The notes below the pieces were generated by a model, which worked only from the letters and a program-made list of their open reading frames with translations, did not search any database and was not told the origin of the DNA. The translations under genes and the position numbers were made by a program. This document shows positions 14,476-25,977 of a DNA stretch of 30,953 nucleotides, one piece after another (the stretch's first letter is position 1; each line of letters starts with the position of its first letter). The DNA comes from Acidithiobacillus sp. GTDB taxonomy: Bacteria > Pseudomonadota > Gammaproteobacteria > Acidithiobacillales > Acidithiobacillaceae. The stretch spans positions 1 through 30,953 of the forward strand of contig JAPTWR010000186.1 in assembly GCA_028065135.1 (NCBI GenBank), given 5' to 3'.

Positions 14476-16668
14476 ATGAAAAGCCCTCTGCACAATATCG
14501 GAAAATCCCGATCCCGGCCAACCCGCCCGGGAAGCGGTAGCCATGTCCTGCTTTCTGGCATTCGCCTGGCCCTGCTGGGCGCCCTGCTGACACCCGGAAT
14601 AGCTGTCGCCGCCGCAAAGGGGCCGATCACCCTCTATGCCGATCAGGTCCATGGCCTGGGCAGCGGTCACTGGACAGCCAGCGGCCATGTCGAAGTACTT
14701 TACGGTGACCGCAGGGTTTATGCCGACACCGTGCACTACGATCAAGCCCTTGATGAAATCATCGCCAACGGTCACGTGCGCATGGTCAGCCCCGGCCTGG
14801 TCACCGCGGCACCCAAGGCCACCATCCATTTGCGGGCCAACGAAGGGGTAATCGTTCATCCCCGCTACCTGCTGGAAGCGCAACAAGGGCACGGCCACGC
14901 CGAAAACGGCAAAGAACTGGGTAAGGGGCGGTATCAGCTCAACGAAGCCTGCTACACCACCTGTCATGGCGAAAAGCCGGCCTGGCAGCTCTGGAGCGGG
15001 CGCATCGATCTCAACCAGAATGACAACTATATCTCTACCACCAATACCACGGTAGACGTCTTTGGATTGCCCATATTCTGGATGCCCTACTTCAGTTTTC
15101 CGCTGAAACGACACTCCGGGTTTCTTGCCCCCGGTGTGGGCAGCTCTACCATCAACGGCTTTTACCTCGGCATTCCCTACTATTTCGATATCGCCCACAA
15201 CATGGACGACACCCTCACTGTCAACTACTTCAGCAAGCGCGGCGTCATGTTACAGAATGAATTTCGCTATCTGGAACCCAATTACAGTGGCAAACTCTAT
15301 ATGGATCTGCTCCCCTCTGATCAATTGACCCACAAAAATATCTGGGCCATCTCCTGGCAGCATACGCAAAATCTGGGCGACGGATTCAGTTTCAACGCCG
15401 ATTACAACCACGTCAGTTACAAAAATTTCCTTTCGGATTTTGGCGGCACAGCGAATTTCGGCAGCAGTTTTGTGGGCGGCATTGGCAACGCGCCCTACAT
15501 CACTTCCTCCGGCGGCCTGTATTACAACAGTACGCACATTAACGCCGGCGCCACCTTGCAAGCCTATCAGATGCTGGTGCCTTACAGTGTTGCGCCCTAT
15601 TCCCAACTTCCCCGCCTCTTTGCCGATGCCTACTGGCGAGTGGGGCGCAACGGTTATTTCGACTGGCACAGCAGCTTTAACTATTTCTCGGCCTCGGCAG
15701 GTCCCGTCGGTCAGCGTCTCGACCTCACTCCCACCCTCGGCTGGCGTTTTAGCCGCGGCTGGGGCTTTTTAGAACCGCAGGCCCGGCTTTACTACAGTCA
15801 CTATCAGATCCAGCGTAATCTCCCCTACGCGCGCGCCACTAATCGCACCTTGCCGGCACTCAGTCTCAAGGGCGGTCTCAATTTCGTCCGCTATGGCAGC
15901 GACGGCAGCACAACCCTGCTGCAACCCCTGTTCAAGTACACCTACATTCCCCTGCAGGCCCAGAACGGCATCCCCATTTTCGATGCCAGTCAACCCTATC
16001 AGAACTTTCCGATGATTTTTGAGAATAACAGCCTCTATACCGGCAGCGATCGCATCAACGCCGCCAATCAGGTCGCGCTGGGGCTGCGCGGCACCTGGCT
16101 CACGCCCAGCGGGCGCCAGCTCTGGCAAGCGGCTGTCGGTCAGATCCGCTACTTCAACCGACGCCAGATCAACCTCGCCGGCGATATTGTCCCGCAAAAC
16201 CAGCAGTCCAATTATTTTTTCGAGGGACAGTATGCGCCCCTTCCGGACATCAACCTCCTCGCCAGTTCACAGGTCAACGCCCAGCAGCGCAACCTGCAGC
16301 GGCTCAACCTGCGCGCCCAGTGGCTACCCGGCCCGCAGCGCGTCATCAACCTGGACTACCGCTATACCCGAGGCTTCGTGCATCAAGCCGGTCTTTCCGG
16401 TGCCTGGCCGATCTACAAGCGCTGGCAGGCGCTCGGCAGTTATCAGTATGACATCACCGATCATAAGCCGCTGGAGGAGCTCGCAGGGATCGGCTATGAT
16501 GGCGGCTGCTGGGCAGCCCATATGATGGTTTATCATCAGATCCTTCTTGGCGGGCAGTCCAATAACGCTATTTATCTGGAGATCGTGTTGCGTGGCCTGA
16601 CCAGCCTCGGCAATGCCTCAAACGCTTTGCTCAGCCAGTATGTGCCGGGCGCCAGCATGGAGTTTTGA
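14476..16668 (+). CDS. lptD: LPS-assembly outer-membrane protein LptD
   Basis: A 730-residue outer-membrane translocon (with LptE) that inserts LPS into the outer leaflet. It has a signal sequence (about 29-47, IRLALLGALLTPGIAVAAA) and an N-terminal OstA/LptA-like jellyroll (about 50-150, KGPITLYADQVHG). The family phrases LFWMPYF-like IFWMPYFSFPLKRHSGFL, FYLGIPYYFDIA and YLEPNYSGKL precede a long aromatic beta-barrel. Only three cysteines are present: C159 and C163 in ACYTTCHGEKPAW and C678 in GGCW near the C-terminus. E. coli LptD has four in two disulfides. I used the ATG at 14476; a GTG at 14458 is possible. The stop overlaps surA by one base. Confidence 0.95.
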   Translation: MKSPLHNIGKSRSRPTRPGSGSHVLLSGIRLALLGALLTPGIAVAAAKGPITLYADQVHGLGSGHWTASGHVEVLYGDRRVYADTVHYDQALDEIIANGHVRMVSPGLVTAAPKATIHLRANEGVIVHPRYLLEAQQGHGHAENGKELGKGRYQLNEACYTTCHGEKPAWQLWSGRIDLNQNDNYISTTNTTVDVFGLPIFWMPYFSFPLKRHSGFLAPGVGSSTINGFYLGIPYYFDIAHNMDDTLTVNYFSKRGVMLQNEFRYLEPNYSGKLYMDLLPSDQLTHKNIWAISWQHTQNLGDGFSFNADYNHVSYKNFLSDFGGTANFGSSFVGGIGNAPYITSSGGLYYNSTHINAGATLQAYQMLVPYSVAPYSQLPRLFADAYWRVGRNGYFDWHSSFNYFSASAGPVGQRLDLTPTLGWRFSRGWGFLEPQARLYYSHYQIQRNLPYARATNRTLPALSLKGGLNFVRYGSDGSTTLLQPLFKYTYIPLQAQNGIPIFDASQPYQNFPMIFENNSLYTGSDRINAANQVALGLRGTWLTPSGRQLWQAAVGQIRYFNRRQINLAGDIVPQNQQSNYFFEGQYAPLPDINLLASSQVNAQQRNLQRLNLRAQWLPGPQRVINLDYRYTRGFVHQAGLSGAWPIYKRWQALGSYQYDITDHKPLEELAGIGYDGGCWAAHMMVYHQILLGGQSNNAIYLEIVLRGLTSLGNASNALLSQYVPGASMEF

Positions 16669-18104
16669 TGTCGCTCAAACGCCGTCCTATTTTTCTCGCC
16701 CTGAGCATCGTTCTGGGAGCCGCTCCGGTGTTAGCCTGGGCAAGCACGCCTTTTCTCAACCGCGACACCCTGCTGCCGACCGCACCGGTGGTGGCACCAC
16801 CCGGTACGACAACGCACACTTATTCGGAAAACTCTGCCAAAGCACCGACGGTGGCGCCATTACCCGAAAACACCCAGAATCTCGACAAAGTCGTTGCGGT
16901 GGTGAACGACAACATCATCACCTCCATGCAACTGGAGCATCGAGTAATCGCCGTACGTGCCCGTCTGCAGACGCAAGACCCCAACGCCATGCCCCCCGAA
17001 AACACCCTGCGCCGCCAGGTGCTACAGCAGATGATCCTCCAGGACATCGAACTGCAAATTGCGCACCGGGCCGGAATCAAGGTTGACAAAGGGACGCTGG
17101 ACCAGGCCATCAGCAATCTCGCTCAAGCCAACCACCTCACCAAGGACCAGCTACGCCAAGCGCTGACCGATCAAGGACAGTCGTGGGAAAGCTTTACCAA
17201 CGACCTCAGGGATCGCATTCTTGTGGATCGCCTCATGCAGCAGGAAGTGGAGAACCGGGTCCACATTGGTCCCGACGAGGTGAAAACCTTCGCGCAACAG
17301 CTCAAAGAAATGGGCGGTGTGAGTTTCGACTTGCAGCAAATATTCATCCCGCTGCCTGGCAACCCGACACCGGACGCCGTCAGCGCGGCCCGGAATGAAG
17401 CCGGGCAAGTGCGTGATCGCGTGGTGGCCGGCGAGAGCTTTTCGCGCCTCGCCGCCCAGGTCAGCAGCAGCCATGACGCCTTGCAGGGCGGACGCATCGG
17501 CTGGATCAAGGCGGGCGAACTCCCGCCCTCGGTAACCCAGACCCTCCTCCAGTTGAAGGCGGGCGAAATCAGCCCCGTTATTCCGGGGCCTACCGGGTTT
17601 CATATTTTCAAGTTGCTCGATGTCAAGCATGAACAGCCGACGGTCACCGAGGTCAAAACGGCCATGATCGTCCTGCGGGCCGGCAACAGTCTACAGTTGC
17701 AGGAAGCTGAGGCACGCGCTCAGGATATCCAGCAGGCGTTGCAAAGCGGCACCCGCTTCTCCGAACTGGCGCGTCATTACAGCCAGGACACCAGCACCGC
17801 CGGCGGCGGTGGAGAAATGGGCTGGGTCGCTCCCGGACAATTGCCAGACAGTCTGGAACGCACACTGATCACTTTGCAACCTGGTGGGGTGAGCAGTCCC
17901 ATCCGCGAGGGGGATGCCATATACATTTTGCACTCTCAAGCACAACGCCAGCAGCCGGTTGAGGAGAAACAGATTATGGCCGCAGCGCGCATGCAGCTCT
18001 ACAACCGTATCGTCCACGAGCGCATGGACGAGTGGCAACGCCGCATCCGCGACAGTGCCTACGTCGAGATCCTCGAGCCCGGCCTGCGCAGCAGCGATGC
18101 CTGA
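16668..18104 (+). CDS. surA: Periplasmic chaperone / peptidyl-prolyl isomerase SurA
   Basis: A 478-residue periplasmic chaperone for outer-membrane proteins, LptD among them. It has a signal peptide (1-26, RRPIFLALSIVLGAAPVLA), then a proline/threonine-rich linker of about 40 residues. The SurA N-domain starts LDKVVAVVNDNIITSMQLEHR. Two parvulin domains follow, with LQGGRIGWIKAGELPPS (about 270-290) and TAGGGGEMGWVAPGQLPDSL (about 375-395), and a C-terminal helix ends the protein. The ATG shares one base with the lptD stop (TGATG), coupling client and chaperone. Unlike E. coli, pdxA and ksgA do not follow. Confidence 0.95.
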   Translation: MSLKRRPIFLALSIVLGAAPVLAWASTPFLNRDTLLPTAPVVAPPGTTTHTYSENSAKAPTVAPLPENTQNLDKVVAVVNDNIITSMQLEHRVIAVRARLQTQDPNAMPPENTLRRQVLQQMILQDIELQIAHRAGIKVDKGTLDQAISNLAQANHLTKDQLRQALTDQGQSWESFTNDLRDRILVDRLMQQEVENRVHIGPDEVKTFAQQLKEMGGVSFDLQQIFIPLPGNPTPDAVSAARNEAGQVRDRVVAGESFSRLAAQVSSSHDALQGGRIGWIKAGELPPSVTQTLLQLKAGEISPVIPGPTGFHIFKLLDVKHEQPTVTEVKTAMIVLRAGNSLQLQEAEARAQDIQQALQSGTRFSELARHYSQDTSTAGGGGEMGWVAPGQLPDSLERTLITLQPGGVSSPIREGDAIYILHSQAQRQQPVEEKQIMAAARMQLYNRIVHERMDEWQRRIRDSAYVEILEPGLRSSDA

Positions 18105-18921
18105 GCCTTTCGGCAGGTTACAGCAGGCCGTGACCGATCCCCGCCTGGGTCTTGCACGCGCCCGCTTCGCACCGACCTGGACCTTGTTTTACAAAGAGAC
18201 CTTGCGCTTCGGCAAAGTGTGGCTACAGACCATTGCCGCCCCGCTGATCACCACCATCCTCTACCTGGTGGTTTTTGGGCACGCCTTAGGCGGACATATA
18301 TCGGTCTATCCGGGGGTCAGCTATACGGCTTTCATCGTGCCCGGCCTGATGATGATGTCGATCCTGCAAAATGCCTTTGCCAATAGTTCCTCCAGCCTGA
18401 TTCAAGCCAAGGTGACGGGGAACATCGTCTTTCTGCTGCTCAGTCCGCTCAGCCCTACCGAAATATACATTGCCATGGTTGCCGCCTCCGTGTTGCGTGG
18501 CGCACTGGTGGGGGTTGCAATCCTTGCACTGGCACTGTTGTATCTGCGAATACCGCTGCTGCATCCCTTGTGGATTGTGGCGTTTACCATTCTGGGGGCG
18601 GGCGGCATGGGTTCACTGGGCCTGATTGCCGGGCTTTGGGCAGAAAAATTCGATCAAATTGCCGGTTTCCAAAACTTCATCATCATGCCGCTGACTTTTC
18701 TTGCGGGTGTCTTTTACTCCATGCAGTCCCTGCCTGGCATGTGGCAGCACCTCTCGTTGTTCAACCCGTTTTTCTATATCATCGACGGGTTTCGCTATGG
18801 CTTTTTCGCGGATTCTGATGTCGGCGTGTGGACATGTCTGGGCGTCAGCATCGCCTTCGCGGGCGTAACGGGTCTTTTCGCCTGGCACCTGCTGGATCGC
18901 GGCTACAAGTTGCGCCAGTAG
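18097..18921 (+). CDS. ABC-2 type transporter permease (YadH-like)
   Basis: A 274-residue integral membrane permease of the ABC-2 family with about six hydrophobic helices. The family pattern includes TLFYKETLRFGKVW, YTAFIVPGLMMMSILQNAF, SSSLIQAKVTGNIVFLLLSP and FLAGVFYSMQSLPG. It resembles YadH, the partner of the ATPase YadG, whose substrate is not firmly known. The ATG at 18097 overlaps the surA stop by 8 nt. In many proteobacteria a yadG-type ATPase precedes this gene, with ibaG and murA after it. Here surA takes the upstream place and no ATPase is adjacent. Confidence 0.88.
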   Translation: MPEPFGRLQQAVTDPRLGLARARFAPTWTLFYKETLRFGKVWLQTIAAPLITTILYLVVFGHALGGHISVYPGVSYTAFIVPGLMMMSILQNAFANSSSSLIQAKVTGNIVFLLLSPLSPTEIYIAMVAASVLRGALVGVAILALALLYLRIPLLHPLWIVAFTILGAGGMGSLGLIAGLWAEKFDQIAGFQNFIIMPLTFLAGVFYSMQSLPGMWQHLSLFNPFFYIIDGFRYGFFADSDVGVWTCLGVSIAFAGVTGLFAWHLLDRGYKLRQ

Positions 18922-18986
18922 GCACCACTTGAGTATCGCTCTCTGGGCCAGCACGGCATGACACAAGTTTGGGCATAAGTGGCCAC

Positions 18987-19022
18987 ATCACACAGCGGCA
19001 TTTTTACGTTACACTACATCCT
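18987..19022 (+). promoter_or_regulatory. Weak sigma-70-like promoter upstream of ibaG
   Basis: ATCACA (18987-18992, 4 of 6 matches to -35) and TACACT (19010-19015, 4 of 6 to -10) are 17 bp apart. The expected transcription start falls at about 19022, immediately before the ibaG ATG, which would make the mRNA leaderless. This agrees with the lack of a Shine-Dalgarno, but each box is weak. Confidence 0.33.
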
Positions 19023-19277
19023 ATGAACGCCAATACGATCAAATCACTCATCCAGCAACGGCTTCCCGACGCTTTCATAGAAGTCCTGGGAGACGACGGC
19101 GCCCATTTCGAGGCACTGGTCATTTCCCCGGCCTTTATCGGGCTTTCCCTCATCAAGCAGCATCAACTGGTTTATGATGCGCTGGGCGAACGCATGCGCG
19201 AGGAGATTCACGCCCTCTCGCTACGCACCCTGACGCCCGAACAGGCACCGTCAGTCCATCACCCCGCGGCACATTAA
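19023..19277 (+). CDS. ibaG: BolA family protein IbaG
   Basis: An 84-residue BolA/IbaG protein. Family features are the N-terminal helix IKSLIQQRLPDAFIEVLGDD, FEALVISPAFIGLSLIKQHQ and the conserved histidine region EIHALSLRTLTPE (H63). BolA-type proteins pair with monothiol glutaredoxins to bind or move [2Fe-2S] clusters, and the grxD gene follows directly. I chose the ATG at 19023; an in-frame upstream start at 18969 would add 18 residues not typical of the family. No Shine-Dalgarno precedes the ATG. In other proteobacteria ibaG commonly sits just before murA, as it nearly does here. Confidence 0.92.
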   Translation: MNANTIKSLIQQRLPDAFIEVLGDDGAHFEALVISPAFIGLSLIKQHQLVYDALGERMREEIHALSLRTLTPEQAPSVHHPAAH

Positions 19278-19312
19278 TCGGCGCACTCCCCCCTAAATTA
19301 ACGAGGATAACC

Positions 19313-19645
19313 ATGGCAACGATTCAGGAACTCATTCAGGAGCAGGTTCAGAAGCATCCCGTCGTGCTCTACATGAAGGGCAACCCGCGGGCGCCGCAAT
19401 GCGGTTTTTCGGCCCGCGCCGTGCAACTGTTGCAGCAAGCAGGCGTCAAGGAGCTCTTTACAGTGGACGTCCTGGCCGACCCGCAGATTCGCGACGGTAT
19501 CAAGCAGTATTCCAATTGGCCCACCATTCCCCAGCTCTACATTCAGGGCGAGTTTGTCGGCGGGTCAGACATCATGTCCGATCTCTATCAGCAGGGCGAA
19601 CTGAAGAAACTGGTCGACAGCGCGCAAGTGGCCGGCGCGAGCTGA
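19313..19645 (+). CDS. grxD: Monothiol glutaredoxin GrxD (Grx4 family)
   Basis: A 110-residue CGFS-type monothiol glutaredoxin that binds a glutathione-ligated [2Fe-2S] cluster and delivers or senses iron-sulfur clusters. It shows VVLYMKGNPRAPQCGFS with active-site C30, then NWPTIPQLYIQGEFVGGSDI, the glutathione-binding TIP and GG-SD elements. Translation starts at the ATG at 19313, behind a GAGG ribosome-binding site seven bases upstream. Its placement between ibaG and murA supports a Grx-BolA partnership. Confidence 0.96.
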   Translation: MATIQELIQEQVQKHPVVLYMKGNPRAPQCGFSARAVQLLQQAGVKELFTVDVLADPQIRDGIKQYSNWPTIPQLYIQGEFVGGSDIMSDLYQQGELKKLVDSAQVAGAS

Positions 19646-21563
<1,918 letters not shown>

Positions 21564-21567
<4 letters not shown>

Positions 21568-22865
21568 ATCGTCTGGACACCCGCAACCCCGATTTCGCCC
21601 AGCAGTTTCACGCCCTGCATGACTGGGACGCCAACCTGGATCCGCAGATTGAAGAGCGGGTGCGGGAGATTGTCGCGGCGGTCCGCGACCGGGGCGATGC
21701 GGCGCTGCGTGAGTATACCGAGCGCTTCGACGGCCTGCATACGGATTCGTCCGCCGATCTGGAAATCCCCCGCAACCACTGGGAGCAAGCTCTTCATGGC
21801 CTGGAGCCTGGTCAGCGCGCTGCCCTGGAAAAGGCGGCGCAACGTATCCGCAGCTACCACGAGCACCAGCGCAGCACAAGCTGGACCTTTACCGAGACCG
21901 ACGGCACGGTGCTGGGCCAGCGCATTCTACCCCTATCCCGGGTGGGGATTTACGTGCCCGGTGGGAAGGCCGCTTATCCCAGCTCGGTGCTGATGAATGC
22001 CATCCCCGCGCACGTGGCGGGCGTGCAGGAGATCATCATGACCGTCCCCACTCCCCAGGGGCAGGTGAATCCCTGGGTGCTGGCGGCGGCGGCTATTGCC
22101 GGGGTGGATCGGGTATTCTGTGTCGGCGGCGCGCAAGCGGTAGCGGCGCTGGCCTATGGTACAGAGAGTGTCCCGGCGGTAGATAAAATTGTCGGTCCCG
22201 GTAATATTTATGTGGCCACCGCCAAGCGTATGGTCTTCGGTCGGGTCGGCATTGATATGATTGCCGGGCCCAGCGAAATCCTCGTCATCAGCGATGGCTC
22301 GGCACCCGCCGAGTGGCTGGCCTGGGACCTGCTTTCCCAGGCGGAACATGATGAACTGGCCCAGAGCATCCTCATCAGTTGGGACGATGAACATATCGAG
22401 TCGGTGCTCACTGCCGTAGATACCGCGCTTGCGGTACTGGACCGCGCGCCTATCGCCCGCAAGAGCTGGGCAGACCGCGGCGCGGTGATCCGCGTGCGCG
22501 ATCGCGGCGAGGCCTGCACCATTGCCGACCGTATCGCGCCGGAGCATCTGGAACTGGCCGTAGCGGATCCGGAAGACTGGCTGGCGGACATCCACAACGC
22601 TGGCGCCATTTTCATGGGCATCCACAGTTGTGAGGCCCTCGGCGACTATGTCGCCGGCCCCAATCATGTATTACCCACGGGCGGCAGCGCGCGTTTCTCA
22701 TCGGCACTGGGTGTCTACGATTTCATCAAGCGCAGCAGCCTCATCCATGTCAGCCCCGCCGGAGCCGCGCAACTGGGGCGGATCGCCGAAGGACTCGCCC
22801 AGGGCGAAGGCCTGACCGCGCATGCCCGCTCAGCAGCCTGCCGCATTCCCAAAGCTGGATCATGA
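21564..22865 (+). CDS. hisD: Histidinol dehydrogenase HisD
   Basis: A 433-residue zinc-dependent enzyme that oxidises L-histidinol to L-histidine in two NAD-linked steps. Diagnostic stretches are [60 protein letters not shown] and [13 protein letters not shown], followed by [11 protein letters not shown] near residue 330. The length is normal. The start overlaps hisG and the end overlaps hisC, both as ATGA. Confidence 0.97.
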
Positions 22866-23941
22866 ACGACAAGTCGACAACCACCCTGATGCAGAGCTTG
22901 CTGCGTCCGGAGTTGCTGGCCAGCAAAGCCTATGCGGTGACGCCCAGTGATGGGCTCATCAAGCTCGACGCCATGGAGAATCCCTTCCATCTACCCGCCG
23001 CGCTGCGCCAGCAATGGCTGGAAAGCCTCGCCGATGCGCCCCTCAACCGCTACCCGGACGCGCACCCGGATGCCCTCATCGCCGCCCTAAAAGCCCATAT
23101 CGGTGTACCCGAAGGTGCAGAACTCATGCTCGGCAATGGCTCCGACGAGTTGATCCAGATTCTGGTGACCGCCGTGGCCGGTAGCCAGCGCCCCATCATG
23201 GCGGTGGACCCCAGCTTCGTCATGTACCGCATCCTGGCGCAACAACTCGGGCTCGCCTTTACGGGCATTCCTCTGGACGCGGACTTTCAGCTGGATCTCC
23301 CCGCCATGCTGACCGCTATCGCCGCGCAGCAGCCTGGCATCATTTTCCTCGACTGGCCCAACAACCCCAGCGGCAGTCTCTTCCCCGAGGCCGATCTGGA
23401 AGCCATTGTCGCTGCCGCACCCGGCCTGGTGGTGGTGGATGAGGCCTACCACGCTTTCAGTCGGACGACCTTTGCCGATCGCCTGGGACGCACGCCCAAC
23501 CTCCTCCTGCTACGCACCTTGTCCAAGGAGGGCCTGGCGGGGTTGCGGCTGGGGATGCTGGCAGGGCCGGCGGCCTGGATTCAGGAGTTGGACAAGTTGC
23601 GTCTGCCCTACAACATCAATGTGCTCACCCAGCGTAGCGTCGCTTTCTATTTATGCCATACCAAGGTGCTGGACGCGCAGGCCGAAATCCTGCGTAGCGA
23701 GCGGGAAAGGCTCCTTAAGACCATCTCTTCCTACGGCCTGCCGATCTGGCCCAGCGCCGCCAATTTCCTGCTCTTTCATGCCCCCGGGCGGGCTGCAGCG
23801 CTATTTTCAGGGCTGCGCGAAGGCGGGGTGCTCATCAAAGCCTTTACAGGTCACCCCCGTCTCAGCGAATATCTACGGGTTAGTGTTGGCACCCCCGCCG
23901 AAAATGATCGCTTTCTGGCCGTACTGGAGTCTTTACTGTGA
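22862..23941 (+). CDS. hisC: Histidinol-phosphate aminotransferase HisC
   Basis: A 359-residue class-I PLP aminotransferase that converts imidazole acetol phosphate and glutamate to histidinol phosphate. It shows [13 protein letters not shown] at the N-terminus, [32 protein letters not shown] and the PLP-binding lysine K222 in [18 protein letters not shown]. Placement directly between hisD and hisB by 4-nt overlaps makes the histidine role secure, although related enzymes can act on aromatic amino acids. Confidence 0.96.
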   Translation: MNDKSTTTLMQSLLRPELLASKAYAVTPSDGLIKLDAMENPFHLPAALRQQWLESLADAPLNRYPDAHPDALIAALKAHIGVPEGAELMLGNGSDELIQILVTAVAGSQRPIMAVDPSFVMYRILAQQLGLAFTGIPLDADFQLDLPAMLTAIAAQQPGIIFLDWPNNPSGSLFPEADLEAIVAAAPGLVVVDEAYHAFSRTTFADRLGRTPNLLLLRTLSKEGLAGLRLGMLAGPAAWIQELDKLRLPYNINVLTQRSVAFYLCHTKVLDAQAEILRSERERLLKTISSYGLPIWPSAANFLLFHAPGRAAALFSGLREGGVLIKAFTGHPRLSEYLRVSVGTPAENDRFLAVLESLL

Positions 23942-24537
23942 ATCCGCGTCAAGCCGAGGTCGAAAGAAACACCCTCGAAACCCAGATCCGTGTTGCCATG
24001 AACCTCGATGGATCCGGGCAGGCGGATCTGCACACGGGGTTGCCTTTTCTCGATCACATGCTCCATCAGATCGTCCGTCATGGCCTTTTCGACATGCGCA
24101 TTCAGGCCCAAGGCGATCTGGATATCGACGCCCACCACACGGTAGAGGATGTCGGTATCGCCCTCGGTCAGGCCTTTGCCCGCGCCGTGGGGGACAAGGC
24201 CGGCATCCAGCGCTATGGCCATGCCTACGTGCCGCTGGACGAGGCGCTGTCACGGGTGGTGGTAGACCTTTCCGGTCGTCCCGGACTGATCTTTGCGGTC
24301 GAGTTCCCGCGCGCCCAGGTGGGTGACTTCGATGTGGACCTCTTCCATGAATTCTTTCAGGGCTTCGTCAACCATGCTCAGGTGACCCTGCATCTGGACG
24401 CCTTACGCGGCAACAACACCCACCACATCGCCGAGACCCTGTTCAAGGCCTTTGGTCGCGCCCTGCGCATGGCCGTCACCCCCGATCCGCGCATGGCAGG
24501 CGCCGTGCCTAGTACCAAAGGTACCCTGACCCTATGA
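23938..24537 (+). CDS. hisB: Imidazoleglycerol-phosphate dehydratase HisB (monofunctional)
   Basis: A 199-residue manganese enzyme that dehydrates imidazole glycerol phosphate. The two metal-binding histidine clusters are visible: [18 protein letters not shown] and [33 protein letters not shown] is also characteristic. It lacks the N-terminal histidinol-phosphatase domain of enteric HisB, so that phosphatase must be encoded elsewhere. Translation starts at GTG (23938), overlapping the hisC stop as GTGA. Confidence 0.97.
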   Translation: MNPRQAEVERNTLETQIRVAMNLDGSGQADLHTGLPFLDHMLHQIVRHGLFDMRIQAQGDLDIDAHHTVEDVGIALGQAFARAVGDKAGIQRYGHAYVPLDEALSRVVVDLSGRPGLIFAVEFPRAQVGDFDVDLFHEFFQGFVNHAQVTLHLDALRGNNTHHIAETLFKAFGRALRMAVTPDPRMAGAVPSTKGTLTL

Positions 24538-25205
24538 GCGCCGCCACAACCCGCGTCGGCATTATCGATTACGGCATGGGCAACCTCTATTCCGTGGCCA
24601 AGGCCGTGGAGTATCTGGGTGGCAAAGCGATTGTCAGCGATCAGGCCAGCGAATTGGCCGCCACCGACCGCATCATTTTTCCGGGAGTCGGTGCTTTCGG
24701 TGACTGCATGGCCGCGTTGGAGGCCCGTGAACTCAGTGACTTCGTCCGCGTTGCGGCGCAGACTCGGCCCTTCCTCGGCATCTGCCTCGGGATGCAGATG
24801 CTCATGGACTGCAGCATGGAACATGGAGAACACGCCGGCCTTGGTCTGCTGCCAGGGCGTGTCATTCCCTTTCCGGAAGAAGCCCTGCAGGCGGCGGATG
24901 GCCGCCGCCTGAAAATTCCGCACATGGGCTGGAATGAGCTGCATCAGCTGGTGGAACATCCTCTTTTTGCTGGTGTTCCACAAAATGCCTATTTTTATTT
25001 CGTGCACTCCTTCTACGTGGAGCCCTCCACCCCAGAGATACTCGCGGCCTTTAGCGATTATGCCTTCCCCTTCTGTGCGGCGATGGCGGCGGACAATCTA
25101 TTTGCCCTGCAGTGCCATCCCGAAAAAAGTGGCACGACAGGCCTGCGCCTGCTGGGAAACTTCCTCGGCTGGGATGGTGACCGTGGAGAAAGCTGTGCGA
25201 TTTGA
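24534..25205 (+). CDS. hisH: Imidazole glycerol phosphate synthase glutaminase subunit HisH
   Basis: A 223-residue class-I glutamine amidotransferase that releases ammonia for HisF. The catalytic triad is C84 in [11 protein letters not shown], and H195 and E197 in LQCHPEKSG. The N-terminal [12 protein letters not shown] and IPHMGWNEL are HisH-specific. It overlaps hisB by 4 nt (ATGA). It is the last gene in the unbroken overlap run; 39 bp separate it from hisA. Confidence 0.97.
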   Translation: MSAATTRVGIIDYGMGNLYSVAKAVEYLGGKAIVSDQASELAATDRIIFPGVGAFGDCMAALEARELSDFVRVAAQTRPFLGICLGMQMLMDCSMEHGEHAGLGLLPGRVIPFPEEALQAADGRRLKIPHMGWNELHQLVEHPLFAGVPQNAYFYFVHSFYVEPSTPEILAAFSDYAFPFCAAMAADNLFALQCHPEKSGTTGLRLLGNFLGWDGDRGESCAI

Positions 25206-25244
25206 CCATGTTTTTTGGAATAACTTTGTGTGGAGGAAGTTGTC

Positions 25245-25973
25245 ATGCTGTTGATTCCGGCCATCGACCTCAAGGGCGGGAACTGTGTGCGTTTACGGCA
25301 GGGCCGGATGGAAGACAACACGATTTTTTCAGATAATCCGATCGCCACTGCGCAGCGCTGGGTGGAAGCCGGCGCCAAACGTCTGCATATCGTCGATCTC
25401 GACGGTGCAGTGCAGGGAGCGCCGGTCAATGCACAGGCGATCGCCACTATCTGCAACCACTTCCCCGACCTTGAAATTCAGGTCGGCGGCGGTATCCGCA
25501 GCGAAGAGCAAATCGAAGCCTACATTCAAGCGGGTGTTCGCTACGTGATCATCGGTACTCAGGCGGTCAAGGCCCCCGGCTTCGTCGCTAACGCCGCAGT
25601 AAGCTTTCCCGGCCATATTATGGTGGGCATTGATGCCCGTGACGGCAAAGTGGCTACCGAAGGCTGGTCCAAGCTGTCCCGCCACGATCCCATTGATCTC
25701 GCTCAACACTTCGCTGCCGATGGTATTGAGGCCATCATCTACACCGATATCAGCCGCGACGGCATGCTCAACGGCCCGAACATTCCCGCAACGGTAGCGC
25801 TCGCGCAGGCCGTGCCCGTGCCGGTCATCGCTTCCGGCGGCATCGCCAATCTGGAGCAGGTGTTGGCGCTCAAGGCCCACGAAGGAGACGGCATCACCGG
25901 CGCCATTACCGGCCGCGCCATCTACGAGGGAACCCTGGACTTTACCCGGGCCCGGGCCCGGGCAGAGGCCTAA
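25245..25973 (+). CDS. hisA: ProFAR isomerase HisA
   Basis: A 242-residue TIM-barrel isomerase that opens the ProFAR ribose ring to form PRFAR. Catalytic aspartates lie in [14 protein letters not shown] (N-terminal) and [14 protein letters not shown] (about residue 165-180), with the phosphate loops VGGGIRS and ASGGIAN. I chose the ATG at 25245 because GGAGGAAG lies six bases upstream; an in-frame GTG at 25230 lies before it. The C-terminus is encoded by a perfect triple CCCGGG repeat giving ARARA. Confidence 0.96.
   Translation: MLLIPAIDLKGGNCVRLRQGRMEDNTIFSDNPIATAQRWVEAGAKRLHIVDLDGAVQGAPVNAQAIATICNHFPDLEIQVGGGIRSEEQIEAYIQAGVRYVIIGTQAVKAPGFVANAAVSFPGHIMVGIDARDGKVATEGWSKLSRHDPIDLAQHFAADGIEAIIYTDISRDGMLNGPNIPATVALAQAVPVPVIASGGIANLEQVLALKAHEGDGITGAITGRAIYEGTLDFTRARARAEA
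25945..25962 (+). repeat. Triple CCCGGG tandem repeat at the 3' end of hisA
   Basis: Three perfect head-to-tail copies of the self-complementary hexamer CCCGGG encode alternating Arg-Ala just before the HisA stop. The tract can form a very GC-rich hairpin and could change length by slippage in steps of two codons without shifting the frame. Confidence 0.9.
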
Positions 25974-25977
25974 GCAG

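Noticed and set aside
14140..15198. Minus-strand open frame of 352 codons across the amgK-lptD junction
   Set aside because: It covers the N-terminal parts of two genes with strong family matches and has no recognisable domain.
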